Assembly: GCA_947460915.1 (NCBI GenBank)
Contig: CANHKJ010000025.1
Span: 1 to 20,243 of the forward strand
From: Verrucomicrobiia bacterium
GTDB taxonomy: Bacteria > Verrucomicrobiota > Verrucomicrobiia > Verrucomicrobiales > Akkermansiaceae
Length of the DNA stretch: 20,243 nt
Direction: 5' to 3'
Under the pieces are notes generated by a model. The model ran no database searches, was not told the origin of the DNA, and saw only the letters and a program-made list of their open reading frames with translations. Position numbers and translations under genes: made by a program. Shown here one piece after another: positions 1 through 7,961 of this stretch (positions are counted from its first letter, which is position 1; each line of letters opens with the position of its first letter).

Positions 1-897
1 CTCAGCGAAGTACAGCCTGATGAAGTTTACAACCTCGGCGCGCAATCGCACGTTGCCGTGTCGTTCGAGGCCCCCGAATACACTGCCGATGTCGATGCGA
101 TCGGAACCCTTCGTTTGCTGGAAGCAATTCGCTTCCTCGGACTGGAAAAAAAGACCCGCTTCTATCAAGCATCGACTTCCGAGCTCTACGGTCTCGTGCA
201 GGAAACACCGCAGCGTGAGACCACTCCTTTTTATCCGCGCTCTCCCTACGGCGTCGCGAAGCTCTACGCCTATTGGATCACCGTGAACTATCGCGAATCC
301 TACGGCATGTATGCCTGCAATGGTATCCTCTTCAATCACGAATCACCACGCCGTGGGGAAACATTTGTGACGCGGAAAATTACTCGTGCCATCGCCAACA
401 TCGCCCAAGGATTGGAGACTTGTCTTTACCTGGGGAATCTCGATGCACTGCGCGATTGGGGCCACGCTCGCGACTACGTGCGCATGCAGTGGATGATGCT
501 GCAACAAGACAGCCCCGATGATTTCGTCATCGCCACCGGCAAGCAAATTTCCGTTCGCGAATTTGTTCGCATGTCGGCTCAAGAAGCAGGCATCGAACTC
601 GAATTCGTTGGTTCAGGAGTCGATGAGTTTGCAAAAGTGACGCAGGTCAACGCACAGTTGGCTCCCGCAGTAAAAGTGGGTGATGTCATCGTCCGCATCG
701 ACCCACGTTACTTCCGCCCCGCCGAAGTCGAAACCTTGTTAGGTGATCCCACCAAAGCCAAAGAGAAGCTCGGCTGGGTTCCTGAAATCACGGTCGAGGA
801 AATGTGCGCGGAAATGATGGTGCATGACCTCGATGTCGCACGCCAACACGCCTTGCTGAAATTGCACGGCCATCACGTTTCGATTTCGAAAGAGTAA
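1..897 (+). CDS. gmd: GDP-mannose 4,6-dehydratase (5' end outside window)
   Basis: This cytoplasmic SDR enzyme converts GDP-mannose to GDP-4-keto-6-deoxy-mannose, precursor of GDP-fucose, GDP-rhamnose and related sugars. The frame is already open at base 1, and 298 residues are visible before TAA. The sequence follows the bacterial Gmd family closely: NLGAQSHVAVSFE at residues 11-23 of the fragment, the catalytic Thr-Ser-Glu of ASTSELYG (T59, E61), and YxxxK (Y83, K87). Near the C-terminus comes YFRPAEVETLLGDPTKA. Compared with the E. coli enzyme (T132, E134, Y156, K160), about 73 N-terminal residues lie upstream. A GTG at 58 could be mistaken for the start, but conserved Gmd sequence continues before it. 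The gene ends 11 bases before the next start. No GDP-fucose synthase or GDP-rhamnose reductase follows, so the final sugar cannot be told from this window. Confidence 0.96.
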   Translation, partial: LSEVQPDEVYNLGAQSHVAVSFEAPEYTADVDAIGTLRLLEAIRFLGLEKKTRFYQASTSELYGLVQETPQRETTPFYPRSPYGVAKLYAYWITVNYRESYGMYACNGILFNHESPRRGETFVTRKITRAIANIAQGLETCLYLGNLDALRDWGHARDYVRMQWMMLQQDSPDDFVIATGKQISVREFVRMSAQEAGIELEFVGSGVDEFAKVTQVNAQLAPAVKVGDVIVRIDPRYFRPAEVETLLGDPTKAKEKLGWVPEITVEEMCAEMMVHDLDVARQHALLKLHGHHVSISKE

Positions 898-908
898 ATC
901 ATTTTACT

Positions 909-1991
909 GTGAAAAAAATCTTTGTTAGTGGATGTTACGACATCCTGCATGCGGGGCACATCCAGTTCTTTGAGGAAGCCCGTGCACTGGGTGATCACCT
1001 CACCGTGAGTTTTGCCTCGGAAGATGTGCTGTGGTTCCACAAACGTCGCAAGCCCGCCATTCCTGATGCGCATAAAAAAGCGCTCATTGAGCAACTACGC
1101 TGCGTCGACGCTGTGGTGATCGGTCGCTCCACCGAGCCCGGCATTGACTTTCGGGAGCATTTCTTAGCGATCAATCCGGACATTCTCGCCGTCACGGAAG
1201 ATGACCAGTATGGCGATTTGAAAAGGCAGCTTTGCGCCGATACCGGTGCCGATTATGTGATCCTGCCGAAAACTCCTCCGCGCTTTCCACCTGTCTCCAG
1301 CTCTGGCATCGTCAAGTGGGTGCAGGCGCCGCATGAAGCTCCGCTTCGCGTTGATTTTGCCGGTGGTTGGCTCGATGTTCCGCGCTTTGCCCGTGCGGGC
1401 TCTTATGTGGTCAACTGCGCCATTTCTCCCCTCGTATCACTCAAGGAATGGCCTTTTGAAAAACGTGCCGGTCTCGGCGGCAGTGGCGCATGGGCTCTGC
1501 TGAATGGTCGTGATGGAGTCGATAGCGAGATCGAGCTTGGCGTCGGCTGGCAAGATCCCGCCGTGATCCGTGAAACAGGATGTTGCGTCTGGCGCTCCGG
1601 TCCCAAGCCTGTTCTCGATTTCAAGCAAAATGGCGACTTTTTGATGGGCAAAATGGCCATTCACTGGACTGGCAACGCGCACGATACCCCTGGTGCCGCA
1701 GATCATCCGCGCGATTACGATGCCATTGCTCATTCGGCGATGATTGCTCGTGATGCCGTTCTCGCTTGTGACACCCAGCTTCTCGCCCAAGCCATCAATC
1801 TTTATCACCAGACGCAACTTGCCGAGGGCATGCAGCCCGTGCCAGACATCGAGACTGCAATCGCGAAAAAATACTGCGGTGGTGGCTACGGCGGTTACGT
1901 GCTTTATCTCTTTCCCGATGAAACAGCGCGTGCTGCAGCCATCCTTCAAGCATCTCCCGAGCTCCGAGCCATCGAGCCTTTTTGCAAATAA
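909..1991 (+). CDS. HxGH nucleotidyltransferase fused to GHMP-type sugar kinase
   Basis: This 360-residue protein appears to have two domains. Residues 1-140 look like a cytidylyltransferase-fold nucleotidyltransferase, with HAGH at 14-17 and a VSSSGI segment at 129-134 matching the family's nucleotide-binding ISSTxI-type motif. Residues 143-360 resemble GHMP kinases of the L-fucokinase/HddA (heptose-7-phosphate kinase) group: PLRVDFAGGWLDVP at 145-158, a glycine-rich loop GLGGSG at 188-193 (family usually GLGSS), GWQD at 213-216 and GGGYGGY at 324-330. The kinase half is only about 218 residues; related kinases are usually over 300, and the segment between motif 1 and the loop is clearly shortened. 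The start is GTG, supported by the N-terminus of the first domain; no Shine-Dalgarno is visible. The likely role is sugar phosphorylation plus nucleotide activation. The substrate is unknown. The stop overlaps the next ATG by one base. Confidence 0.85.
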   Translation: MKKIFVSGCYDILHAGHIQFFEEARALGDHLTVSFASEDVLWFHKRRKPAIPDAHKKALIEQLRCVDAVVIGRSTEPGIDFREHFLAINPDILAVTEDDQYGDLKRQLCADTGADYVILPKTPPRFPPVSSSGIVKWVQAPHEAPLRVDFAGGWLDVPRFARAGSYVVNCAISPLVSLKEWPFEKRAGLGGSGAWALLNGRDGVDSEIELGVGWQDPAVIRETGCCVWRSGPKPVLDFKQNGDFLMGKMAIHWTGNAHDTPGAADHPRDYDAIAHSAMIARDAVLACDTQLLAQAINLYHQTQLAEGMQPVPDIETAIAKKYCGGGYGGYVLYLFPDETARAAAILQASPELRAIEPFCK

Positions 1992-2782
1992 TGGCGCTCT
2001 TGCTCAGGACACCAAAACACATGCAGTCATTTCCCGTCATCGGTTTGCCCATCGCTGCGACGAATTACCAAGAGGCCATCGATTGGATCTTGGAGCGGGC
2101 TCTGCTTCAAGATCAAGCTTATGCCGTGGAGGCTGCGAACACCCACGTTGCAGCCCTCACTCATCAAGATGCTGAATTTGCCGAAGCAATGGCAAAATTC
2201 GATCTGATCTGCCCCGATGGCATGCCTCTCGTCTGGGTGCTCAATGCCCAACTCCCCGCATCCAAGCGCCTTACAGAGCGCGTCTATGGTCCTACGTTGA
2301 TGTTGGAAACTTTTCGTCGCACCAATCAAACTCAGCAAATCTATCGTCACTTCCTCCTCGGTGGAAAAGAATCAACCATAGAAAAGCTGCAATCCCACTT
2401 CGGGGAAAAATTTCCTCACTCCACCATCGTCGGATCTTATTCGCCACCCTTCGGCACTTGGCCAGCAGATGAAACCACGCGCATCGCGGATATGATTCGT
2501 CACAGCGGTGCCAATCTCGTGTGGGTCGGCCTCGGCTGCCCGAAACAAGAAAAATGGATCGCGCAGCATAAGCACCTCCTGCCACCCGCCGTTTATTTCG
2601 GCATTGGTGCCGCATTCGCATTCCATGCGGGCGAAGTCCGACAAGCTCCTCGATTGATCCAAAAAATCGGCATGGAATGGCTCTTTCGCCTACTCATGGA
2701 GCCTCGCCGACTTTTCAAAAGATACTTTACCTACAACAGCATTTTCGCGTATCAACTTTTCCGCGACCTGAGAAAAGACTGA
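1991..2782 (+). CDS. WecG/TagA/CpsF-family glycosyltransferase (GT26)
   Basis: Members of this family transfer N-acetylmannosamine, its uronic acid or another hexose onto a lipid-linked acceptor at the cytoplasmic face during enterobacterial common antigen, teichoic acid or capsule synthesis. Family marks are ANTHVAALTHQD, the CPDGMPLVW motif containing the presumed catalytic Asp, ERVYGP, LLGGKEST, WVGLGCPKQEKW and a basic C-terminal segment, EWLFRLLMEPRRLFKRYF, thought to hold the enzyme to the membrane. The 263-residue length is typical. I chose the ATG at 1991, whose first base is the last base of the upstream stop codon. The ATG at 2021 (MQSFPVIGLPI) fits the family's usual N-terminus as well or better and is a serious alternative. 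The sugar donor cannot be read from the sequence; the neighbouring UDP-glucose dehydrogenase hints at uronic acid use but does not prove it. Confidence 0.92.
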   Translation: MALLLRTPKHMQSFPVIGLPIAATNYQEAIDWILERALLQDQAYAVEAANTHVAALTHQDAEFAEAMAKFDLICPDGMPLVWVLNAQLPASKRLTERVYGPTLMLETFRRTNQTQQIYRHFLLGGKESTIEKLQSHFGEKFPHSTIVGSYSPPFGTWPADETTRIADMIRHSGANLVWVGLGCPKQEKWIAQHKHLLPPAVYFGIGAAFAFHAGEVRQAPRLIQKIGMEWLFRLLMEPRRLFKRYFTYNSIFAYQLFRDLRKD

Positions 2783-2804
2783 ACTCCTCACCACAACAAT
2801 TTTT

Positions 2805-4193
2805 ATGGAAAACATGACGATTACCAACATTTGCTGCATTGGCGCAGGCTACGTGGGCGGCCCCACCATGGCCATGATCGCCGCCAAATGTCCGCACATT
2901 CAAGTCAATGTCGTCGACATGAATGAAAAACGCATCGCCGCTTGGAATTCAGATGAACTCCCCGTTTACGAGCCGGGCCTCACCGAACTAGTCGAAGGCT
3001 GCCGCGGCAAGAATCTCCACTTCTCGACCGATGTTCGCGAAGCCATCCGCAATGCCAATATGGTCTTCGTTGCCGTGGGCACACCCACCAAGACCTACGG
3101 TGCTGGTGCAGGCCGTGCCGCCGATCTTTGCTATGTCGAGTCCGCGGCTCGCATGATTGCGGAGGAATCCACTGGTCCGAAAATCGTCGTGGAAAAATCC
3201 ACAATCCCCGTGCGCACCGCTGAGGCCATGCGCACCATTTTGGAAGCCAACTCTCCGCGCGGAAAATTCCAAGTTCTTTCCAATCCAGAATTCCTTGCTG
3301 AAGGCACTGCCGTAGAGGACATGCTCGCTCCCGATCGCATTCTCATCGGTGGCGAACAAACACCCGAGGGACTCCAAGCCATCGAGAAACTCGTCAGCGT
3401 TTACGCCAATTGGGTGCCGCGTGAAAAAATCCTCACCACCAATACCTGGTCATCCGAGCTCTCCAAGCTTGTCGCCAATGCCTTCCTCGCCCAGCGCATT
3501 TCCTCGATCAATTCCATTTCCGCCCTCTGCGAAAAAACCGGAGCGAACATCCACGAAGTCAGTCGCGCCATCGGCCACGATTCCCGCATCGGTCCGAAAT
3601 TCCTCAAATCCTCCGTCGGCTTCGGTGGCTCCTGTTTCCAAAAGGACATCCTCAATCTCGTTTACCTCTGTGAGCATTTCGGCCTGCCAGAAGTCGCCGC
3701 ATACTGGGAGCAAGTCATCATCATGAACGATTGGCAAAAGTCCCGCTTTGCCCGCAAAATCGTGCAAAATCTTTTCAATACCGTGTCTGGCAAAAAAATC
3801 GGCATCCTCGGTTTCGCCTTCAAAAAAGACACCAACGACACCCGCGAGTCCGCTGCCATCTACGTCTGCCGCGATCTCTTGCTCGAAAACGCAAAACTCG
3901 CCATTTACGATCCCAAGGTCGAGCGCGAACAAATCATCGCTGATCTCAAATACGTTGGCATCTCCGATTCACTGCTACTGAACAACCTTGAAATCGTCGA
4001 TGACCCATACGCAGCGCTCCATCAAGCTCATGCCTTGGCGGTCATGACCGAGTGGGATGAATTCGCCCAACTCGATTACGCAAAAATCCAGGAAAGCATG
4101 TTCAAGCCCGCCTTCGCCTTCGATGGTCGTAACATCCTCCCGTCGGAGAAATTGCGTAGCCTCGGCTACTCCTTGTTCACGATCGGCAGTTGA
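2805..4193 (+). CDS. ugd: UDP-glucose 6-dehydrogenase, animal-type
   Basis: This enzyme oxidises UDP-glucose twice with NAD+ to give UDP-glucuronate for polysaccharide. The 462-residue protein has the N-terminal NAD site GAGYVGG (13-19), PVYEPGL (53-59), VGTPT (91-95), the conserved lysine and asparagine in LSKLVANA (K221, N225), the catalytic cysteine C277 in GFGGSCFQKD, and the C-terminal NAD-linked domain with GFAFKKDTNDTRES. The length and the residue numbering match animal UGDH (human K220, N224, C276) much better than the shorter common bacterial Ugd (about 390 residues). ATG at 2805 is used; ATG at 2814 (MTITNICCIG) is a possible alternative. The gene lies 22 bases after the GT26 gene, probably in one transcript. 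It is G+C-richer than the gtrA-like gene that follows the next gap. Confidence 0.97.
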   Translation: MENMTITNICCIGAGYVGGPTMAMIAAKCPHIQVNVVDMNEKRIAAWNSDELPVYEPGLTELVEGCRGKNLHFSTDVREAIRNANMVFVAVGTPTKTYGAGAGRAADLCYVESAARMIAEESTGPKIVVEKSTIPVRTAEAMRTILEANSPRGKFQVLSNPEFLAEGTAVEDMLAPDRILIGGEQTPEGLQAIEKLVSVYANWVPREKILTTNTWSSELSKLVANAFLAQRISSINSISALCEKTGANIHEVSRAIGHDSRIGPKFLKSSVGFGGSCFQKDILNLVYLCEHFGLPEVAAYWEQVIIMNDWQKSRFARKIVQNLFNTVSGKKIGILGFAFKKDTNDTRESAAIYVCRDLLLENAKLAIYDPKVEREQIIADLKYVGISDSLLLNNLEIVDDPYAALHQAHALAVMTEWDEFAQLDYAKIQESMFKPAFAFDGRNILPSEKLRSLGYSLFTIGS

Positions 4194-4504
4194 ATGGCTT
4201 ATCGCCTCATGCTTGAGGTTAGTATTTCACAAGAAACATTTGCCCCATACTTTCTAATTCTGCCTCGGGGCGGCCTTCGCCTCTCACACTTGTGAGAAGC
4301 GACAAAGTCTCAATGTGGCTCACTAAATCAAAATCGGTGTAGAATTGATCTTCCCTCTGCTAAGTTTCGAGTAACTCTTCAAACGATTTTTCACTGATAA
4401 CACCATCTTCTCCTAATAAATCTTCCGCAACCTCATCAATGCTGAAGAGCCTCAGCGAAGGTAAATAAGAGAGAAAACTTTCCGATATTAAGATTTTCAG
4501 TCAA
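4194..4504. other. Gene-free gap with hairpin and possible minus-strand gene relic
   Basis: There is no intact gene in these 311 bases. An imperfect hairpin lies at 4278-4301 (9 of 10 pairs, loop ACTT). No T-run follows it, so it is not a clear intrinsic terminator. On the minus strand, one frame stays open from 4500 down to a stop at 4219-4221, except for a single TAG at 4360-4362; it has no good start codon and reads like protein, with segments such as SIDEVAEDLLGEDG and SHIETLSLLTSVRGEGRPE. This may be a decayed gene or chance. No convincing promoter for the next gene was found. Confidence 0.5.
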
Positions 4505-5026
4505 ATGCTAACCTACCCATACAATTTCTGTAAGGATCTTGCTAAACTGAAACGACAGGCTGCAATCATTGGATGGAATCAAGCGCTTCGGGAAGTCATT
4601 CGACCAGATTCCTCAGCAAGTTGGCAATTCACCAAATACTTAATCATAGGCTTTACGGCTGTGCTCATATTTTACGCCACTTATGGGATGTTCCGATTGC
4701 TAGTTGAAACCATTTTACCCGGTTCTTTCACAAACCAGCGATTATCTTGGAACCTGCTCAGTATTTTTTTGGCATTTATACCTACCAATTTATTCACTTA
4801 TCACACCAATCGCCGCTGGGTGTTCCTAGACGGGAAATACTCTCAGCGAAAAGAGTTCATTCTTTTTACCACTGGTGCGGCAATCAGTTTTTTTATCTGC
4901 CAATTCGTGGTGTTTGGCCTCATTCATTATACTATCGTCAATGACTTCGTTGTTACTTTTTCAGTTATTCTAGTCTCCACGGGTATAAATTTTTTGTTCC
5001 GGAAATTTTTTGTTTTTCATGGATGA
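4505..5026 (+). CDS. GtrA-family membrane protein
   Basis: GtrA-family proteins are small four-helix membrane proteins linked to flipping polyprenyl-phosphate sugars, or to recruiting enzymes that act on them. This 173-residue protein shows four hydrophobic segments at about 42-63, 80-98, 117-140 and 147-167. The family-type NRRWVF follows helix 2, and the ending NFLFRKFFVFHG is typical. A hydrophilic extension of about 40 residues precedes helix 1, which is longer than in most family members. The gene is visibly AT-rich (roughly 40% G+C by eye, against about 55% in ugd), which may reflect membrane-protein codons, recent transfer, or both. It stands first in a block with two GT2 transferases and a GT-C-like protein, the natural partners of GtrA. 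Confidence 0.88.
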   Translation: MLTYPYNFCKDLAKLKRQAAIIGWNQALREVIRPDSSASWQFTKYLIIGFTAVLIFYATYGMFRLLVETILPGSFTNQRLSWNLLSIFLAFIPTNLFTYHTNRRWVFLDGKYSQRKEFILFTTGAAISFFICQFVVFGLIHYTIVNDFVVTFSVILVSTGINFLFRKFFVFHG

Positions 5027-5070
5027 AACCTTATAACAAATCCTGATTTTTTCCCCCAGCTATTGCTTTT

Positions 5071-5090
5071 TCAAGCATCTTCAAGCATCT
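5071..5090. repeat. Perfect tandem 10-bp repeat (2 copies)
   Basis: The decamer tcaagcatct occurs twice back to back just before the start of the SDR gene at 5100. It may be a replication-slippage duplication in the untranslated leader. No function is evident. Confidence 0.55.
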
Positions 5091-5099
5091 GCTACCGCC

Positions 5100-5903
5100 A
5101 TGAGCGAACCACTCACGAGACATCAAACAAATGCCATTATCGGTCATACCGGACTAGTAGGTGGTAACCTGTGTCGTCAATTTAGATTCGATTCCTGCTA
5201 CAATTCCTCAAACATTCAGGAAATTGAAGGAACCCACCACAATTTGCTGGTTTGTAGTGGTGTTTCTGGCACCAAATGGCTCGCTAATCGTGAACCAGAG
5301 AAAGATCGTGCCGCTATTGCTGCTCTTTTGGAATCACTGAAAAAATGCACTGCTGATGAAGTCGTCCTGATTTCCACTGTCGACGTGTATGCCAATCCCT
5401 GTGAAGTAGACGAAGATACTCCTATCGATGCATCCTTTCTTCATTCATACGGAATTCATCGCTACCAATTTGAACAAGAAATTCGCGACCTCTTTCCGTC
5501 TGTGCTCATCGCTAGACTTCCGGCCATTTACGGATGGAATCTGAAAAAAAACGCACTCTACGATCTCATGCACCAGCATGAACTCGAAAAAATCCATCCT
5601 AAAGCGATTTACCAGTTCTACTGGCTTGAGCACCTGTGGCGAGACATCCAAATCGCCCGGAATGCTGGACTAAGCATACTAAATTTTGCGACCGAACCAC
5701 TAGGTATTCAAAAAGTTGCGGAGGAAGTTTTTGGCATTTGCCTCGAAGGAACTCCCGCCGTGAAACCTGCTTCATATGACTTCCGCACCCGTCACTCATC
5801 CCTGTTTGGCGGCCCCGATGGTTATCTTTACGATCAAGCCACAGCTCTTGAAGAAATTCGTAACTTTGCTCAACAGCAGATTCTTTACCGATCGAGCCTA
5901 TAA
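5100..5903 (+). CDS. Atypical NAD-dependent epimerase/dehydratase-like SDR
   Basis: This 267-residue protein has an SDR-like Rossmann fold. It has a glycine motif GHTGLVG at 15-21, LISTVDVY at 90-97 where SDRs carry the catalytic Ser/Thr, LHSYGIHRYQFE at the active-site tyrosine, and ARLPAIYG in the usual post-active-site position. The catalytic YxxxK is YGIHR (Y117, R121), so lysine is replaced by arginine. The protein is also shorter than typical extended SDRs (about 310-350). It could be a sugar-4-keto reductase, an epimerase partner or a redox enzyme with altered chemistry; the substrate is unknown. Its neighbours, a GtrA-type protein, GT2 transferases and an FAD oxidoreductase, suggest work on a lipid-linked or nucleotide sugar. 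ATG at 5100 is the first start in the frame. Confidence 0.8.
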   Translation: MSEPLTRHQTNAIIGHTGLVGGNLCRQFRFDSCYNSSNIQEIEGTHHNLLVCSGVSGTKWLANREPEKDRAAIAALLESLKKCTADEVVLISTVDVYANPCEVDEDTPIDASFLHSYGIHRYQFEQEIRDLFPSVLIARLPAIYGWNLKKNALYDLMHQHELEKIHPKAIYQFYWLEHLWRDIQIARNAGLSILNFATEPLGIQKVAEEVFGICLEGTPAVKPASYDFRTRHSSLFGGPDGYLYDQATALEEIRNFAQQQILYRSSL

Positions 5904-5936
5904 TAATGTATTCACACCCTTCATCCTACAGTTTCC

Positions 5937-6716
5937 ATGAGTGATTCATCCAACGTATCCACCAAAAAATCCGCACGCGTCGTCGTAGTCATGCCAGCCT
6001 ACAATGTCGCAGCTGTTGTCAAAAATGCGATTTCTTCTCTTCCTCCGAACATGATCGATGAAATCTACGTAGTAGATGATGGCAGTCATGACGGCACAGC
6101 CTATGCTGCACGCGAGGCAGGGGCCACCGTCATCGTTCACCAGCAAAACCGCGGCTACGGTGGTGCGCAAAAATCGGGCTATCTTGCGGCCATTGCAAGC
6201 AATGCCGATGCTATCGTTCTCGTTCACGGTGATAACCAATACGATCCATCTTACGCTCCCGAGTTTATCCGCAAAATCCTCGAAGAAGGATGCGACATCG
6301 TCGCAGGTACGCGCATGGTTCTTGGCGATGCTCTAAAGAATAACATGCCTATCTGGAAATACATCCCCATTCGTGCTACCACATTCATTCAAAATCTGAT
6401 GCTTGGAACCAGCATAACCGATTACCATGACGGCTATCGTGCATATAGTGGCGCATTCCTTAAGTCTGTCCCGTTGAATCAACTTAGCAACCGCTTCGAT
6501 TTCGACTTCGACATGATGATCCAGGGCGTAATCTATGGTGCGAAAATCGGTGAAGTTCCTCATCCGACCCGCTATAGTGACGAGCATTCGCAACTCCCCT
6601 TTGGTAAAGCCGTCGCCTGCCAATTGACAATTTTCAAATCGGCATTCAAATTCCTAGTCCATCGTATTGGTTTTCGCAAAGATAATCTTTACAGCCAAAT
6701 CCGAAAAAACAAATAA
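5937..6716 (+). CDS. GT2 glycosyltransferase, DPM1/polyprenyl-phosphate type
   Basis: This soluble family 2 glycosyltransferase has 259 residues. It has an N-terminal nucleotide-binding fold with VVVMPAYNVA (15-24), the DDGS motif (47-50), the acidic metal-binding stretch HGDNQYDP (97-104) and DYHDGYRAYSG further on. These marks resemble dolichol-phosphate-mannose-synthase-like enzymes that load a sugar onto polyprenyl phosphate, although some relatives use other acceptors. No C-terminal membrane helices are evident, unlike the second GT2 gene at 7962, so the two are not simple duplicates. The start ATG follows a pyrimidine-rich leader and has no Shine-Dalgarno. The donor sugar is not known. 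Confidence 0.9.
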   Translation: MSDSSNVSTKKSARVVVVMPAYNVAAVVKNAISSLPPNMIDEIYVVDDGSHDGTAYAAREAGATVIVHQQNRGYGGAQKSGYLAAIASNADAIVLVHGDNQYDPSYAPEFIRKILEEGCDIVAGTRMVLGDALKNNMPIWKYIPIRATTFIQNLMLGTSITDYHDGYRAYSGAFLKSVPLNQLSNRFDFDFDMMIQGVIYGAKIGEVPHPTRYSDEHSQLPFGKAVACQLTIFKSAFKFLVHRIGFRKDNLYSQIRKNK

Positions 6717-6751
6717 GCCTTTGTAAAAATTATTCATTCCACTCTTTGCTC

Positions 6752-7864
6752 ATGTCCCTTTCTGAACAAAAATGCGCCGTCATCGTAGGCGGTGGTTTTT
6801 TTGGGACTTCGATTGCACTCATGCTTCATCGGAGAGGGTGGCGGCCCATTATTTTAGAAGAGGAAAATGAACTGTTTCTTCACGCGACTCGTGTGAATCA
6901 GGCCCGGGTACACGGCGGTTACCATTACCCACGCAGTCTCCTCACGGCCTACCGGTCTAGGCAAAATTACGACCGCTTCAAAGAGCGCTACCGCCCTGCT
7001 ATAGCCGATCATTTTACTAAGGTCTATGCAGTTGGTCGCCGTTTCTCAAAAGTCACCGCTGGTCAATTTGAGACTTTCATGAAACGCGTTGGCGCTCCAT
7101 TACAGACCGCACCAAAAGACATTGATGCACTCTTTGAGCCTTCTCTCACGGAACGTGTTTGGATAGCGCAAGAATGCGCCTTTGACTATTCCATCCTCCG
7201 CGATCTTGTCATACAGGAGATTTGTGAGGCCGGTATCGAAATCAGGCTTGGCACCACGGCGCAACATGTCAGTCAATTAGGATCAAAGATCATCATATCT
7301 TCGTCTGACGGTAAGGAAATCCCATGCCATCTCGTCTTTAATGCGACCTACGCCGGCTTGAATCGTCTTACCTCAGCGTCCGGACTTCCGCTGATCCCAC
7401 TGAAGCATGAGTTAGCCGAAATGGCGCTGGTAGAACTTCCTCCCGAACTCCAAGATATTTCCGTTACGATGATGTGCGGACCTTTTTTCTCTTTCATGCC
7501 TTATCCCGCCCGCAAGCTGACCACTCTCAGTCACGTTCGCTACACTCCACATGCTTATTGGTTAGAAAACTCTACCACAGGTGCGTCAAACCCTTACGAA
7601 ATCATTAAGGCGATCCCCAAGCAGAGCAATTACGAACTGATGTTGGCTGACGCCTCCCGCTACATTCCCGCCCTTCGTGGTTGTAACTATAAAGATTCCC
7701 TCTGGACCGTCAAAACTCTGCTGCCTCTCAGCGAAACCGACGACGGTCGTCCCATTCTCTTCCAACGCGACCCTAATATCTCATCTCTCATCCATGTCAT
7801 GGGCGGGAAGATAGATAACATTTTTGACGTGGAAGATGAGATTGAAGAAATGTTGGGTTCTTAG
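6752..7864 (+). CDS. FAD-dependent oxidoreductase (DAO fold)
   Basis: This 370-residue protein belongs to the D-amino-acid-oxidase-like FAD superfamily. The N-terminal dinucleotide-binding loop is GGGFFG (13-18), followed by a strand ending in LEEE that would bind the ribose. After it comes ATRVNQARVHGGYHYPRS, a conserved-looking stretch that would sit near the flavin. A later segment, VFNATYAGLN, fits the second FAD-contact region, and MGGKIDNIFD lies near the end. The substrate is unknown. Families of this kind occur in polysaccharide clusters beside SDR enzymes, so oxidation of a sugar hydroxyl is plausible. I use ATG at 6752; a TTG two codons upstream is in frame but a poorer choice. The gene ends 97 bases before the next start. 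Confidence 0.88.
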   Translation: MSLSEQKCAVIVGGGFFGTSIALMLHRRGWRPIILEEENELFLHATRVNQARVHGGYHYPRSLLTAYRSRQNYDRFKERYRPAIADHFTKVYAVGRRFSKVTAGQFETFMKRVGAPLQTAPKDIDALFEPSLTERVWIAQECAFDYSILRDLVIQEICEAGIEIRLGTTAQHVSQLGSKIIISSSDGKEIPCHLVFNATYAGLNRLTSASGLPLIPLKHELAEMALVELPPELQDISVTMMCGPFFSFMPYPARKLTTLSHVRYTPHAYWLENSTTGASNPYEIIKAIPKQSNYELMLADASRYIPALRGCNYKDSLWTVKTLLPLSETDDGRPILFQRDPNISSLIHVMGGKIDNIFDVEDEIEEMLGS

Positions 7865-7961
7865 TTTTTGATATCATTTCAGGTTCCTGCATTATACCTA
7901 AATCGCACCATCTACTCTTCTCAGTAACCAAAAATCAAGAACTAGGAAGTTTCTCACTCCC

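Noticed and set aside
1437..1949. Long minus-strand open frame within the fusion gene
   Set aside because: It lies opposite conserved GHMP motifs and has no recognisable content; such antisense frames are common in coding DNA.
4278..4301. Intrinsic terminator after ugd
   Set aside because: The hairpin is real on paper, but no T-run follows on either strand, so it is recorded only within the gap entry.
4451..4460. ctcagcgaag also occurs at bases 1-10, possible repeat or attachment site
   Set aside because: A shared 10-mer with different flanks; at 1-10 it is coding sequence of gmd. No extension of the match was seen.
7868..7898. Promoter-like pair TTGATA and TATACC before the GtrB-like gene
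   Set aside because: The spacer is 19 bases, longer than the preferred 17, and the -10 matches only 4 of 6; such pairs arise by chance in AT-rich gaps.
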